A stretch of 64,000 bases of DNA from Thiomicrorhabdus heinhorstiae. GTDB taxonomy: Bacteria; Pseudomonadota; Gammaproteobacteria; Thiomicrospirales; Thiomicrospiraceae. A program made the position numbers and the translations under genes. The notes under the pieces are model-generated. The model did not search any database and was not told where the DNA came from. It saw only the letters and a program-made list of their open reading frames with translations. Below are positions 63,983 to 64,000 of this stretch, one piece after another. The stretch lies in contig NZ_JACBGI020000004.1 in the NCBI RefSeq assembly GCF_013391765.2, forward strand, positions 1 to 64,000. The letters are read 5' to 3'. How positions within the stretch are numbered: the stretch's first letter is position 1; each line of letters opens with the position of its first letter.

Positions 63983-64000
63983 TTAAAGGGGGGAATCTTG

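Overview
The window looks like chromosomal DNA of a free-living gammaproteobacterial sulfur oxidiser, most likely of the Thiomicrospira / Hydrogenovibrio / Thiomicrorhabdus group. This is inferred from gene content: two rhodaneses, a split YeeE/YedE thiosulfate-type transporter, a YeiH-type exporter with its LysR regulator, a complete cbb3 oxidase locus, and a typical gammaproteobacterial core (priA, tatABC, hinT, typA, rsgA, hemG). No rRNA, tRNA, CRISPR array or insertion sequence was recognised.

Layout. 0.1-6.7 kb: two sulfurtransferases, the DEAD-box helicase deaD with a parS-like 20-bp palindrome upstream, a TRAP permease pair without a binding protein, and a small secreted RcnB/CigR-like protein. 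7-16.5 kb: priA, then a biotin operon on the minus strand (bioB-bioF-DUF748-bioH-bioC). 16.5-26.3 kb: comF-like and CDF exporter genes on the plus strand; then, read from right to left, one long minus-strand run hisB-hisH-hisA-hisF-hisE-hinT-tatA-tatB-tatC-thioredoxin-like protein-zinc peptidase. 26.6-35.6 kb: ccoNOQP, a 45-residue membrane protein, then ccoG-ccoH-ccoI-ccoS, with two FNR/Anr-type boxes. 35.6-41.3 kb: minus-strand genes for a patatin-like lipase, two membrane proteins, dtd, pip and typA. 41.5-47.4 kb: YeeE pair, SCP2 protein, a coiled-coil membrane protein, YjfB, and LysR with YeiH. 47.5-52.2 kb: an accessory redox group (MerR, carboxymuconolactone decarboxylase, acyl-CoA-dehydrogenase-like flavoprotein, SDR, AraC) and hemG. 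52.5-60.1 kb: an LRR-kinase coupled to a Nudix hydrolase, malic enzyme, a hydrolase-like/TlpA fusion, a lipoprotein, and rsgA with a structured leader. 60.4-64 kb: secreted proteins of unknown role.

How the genes work together. The cbb3 locus holds structural and assembly genes (CcoG/H/I/S handle redox and copper delivery), and the FNR-like boxes suggest induction at low oxygen. The biotin operon carries the pimeloyl-ACP arm (BioC, BioH) and the last ring-forming steps (BioF, BioB); bioA and bioD must lie elsewhere. The histidine run lacks hisI, hisG, hisD and hisC. Rhodaneses, YeeE proteins and YeiH fit handling of thiosulfate, sulfane sulfur and sulfite.

Most noteworthy for follow-up: the parS-like site, the rsgA leader with a 12-codon upstream reading frame and mutually exclusive hairpins, the LRR-kinase/Nudix pair, the hydrolase-like/TlpA fusion, the MerR-controlled decarboxylase with a Tat-lipoprotein-like N-terminus, the 45-residue protein and FNR box inside the cco locus, and the uncharacterised secreted cluster at the right edge.
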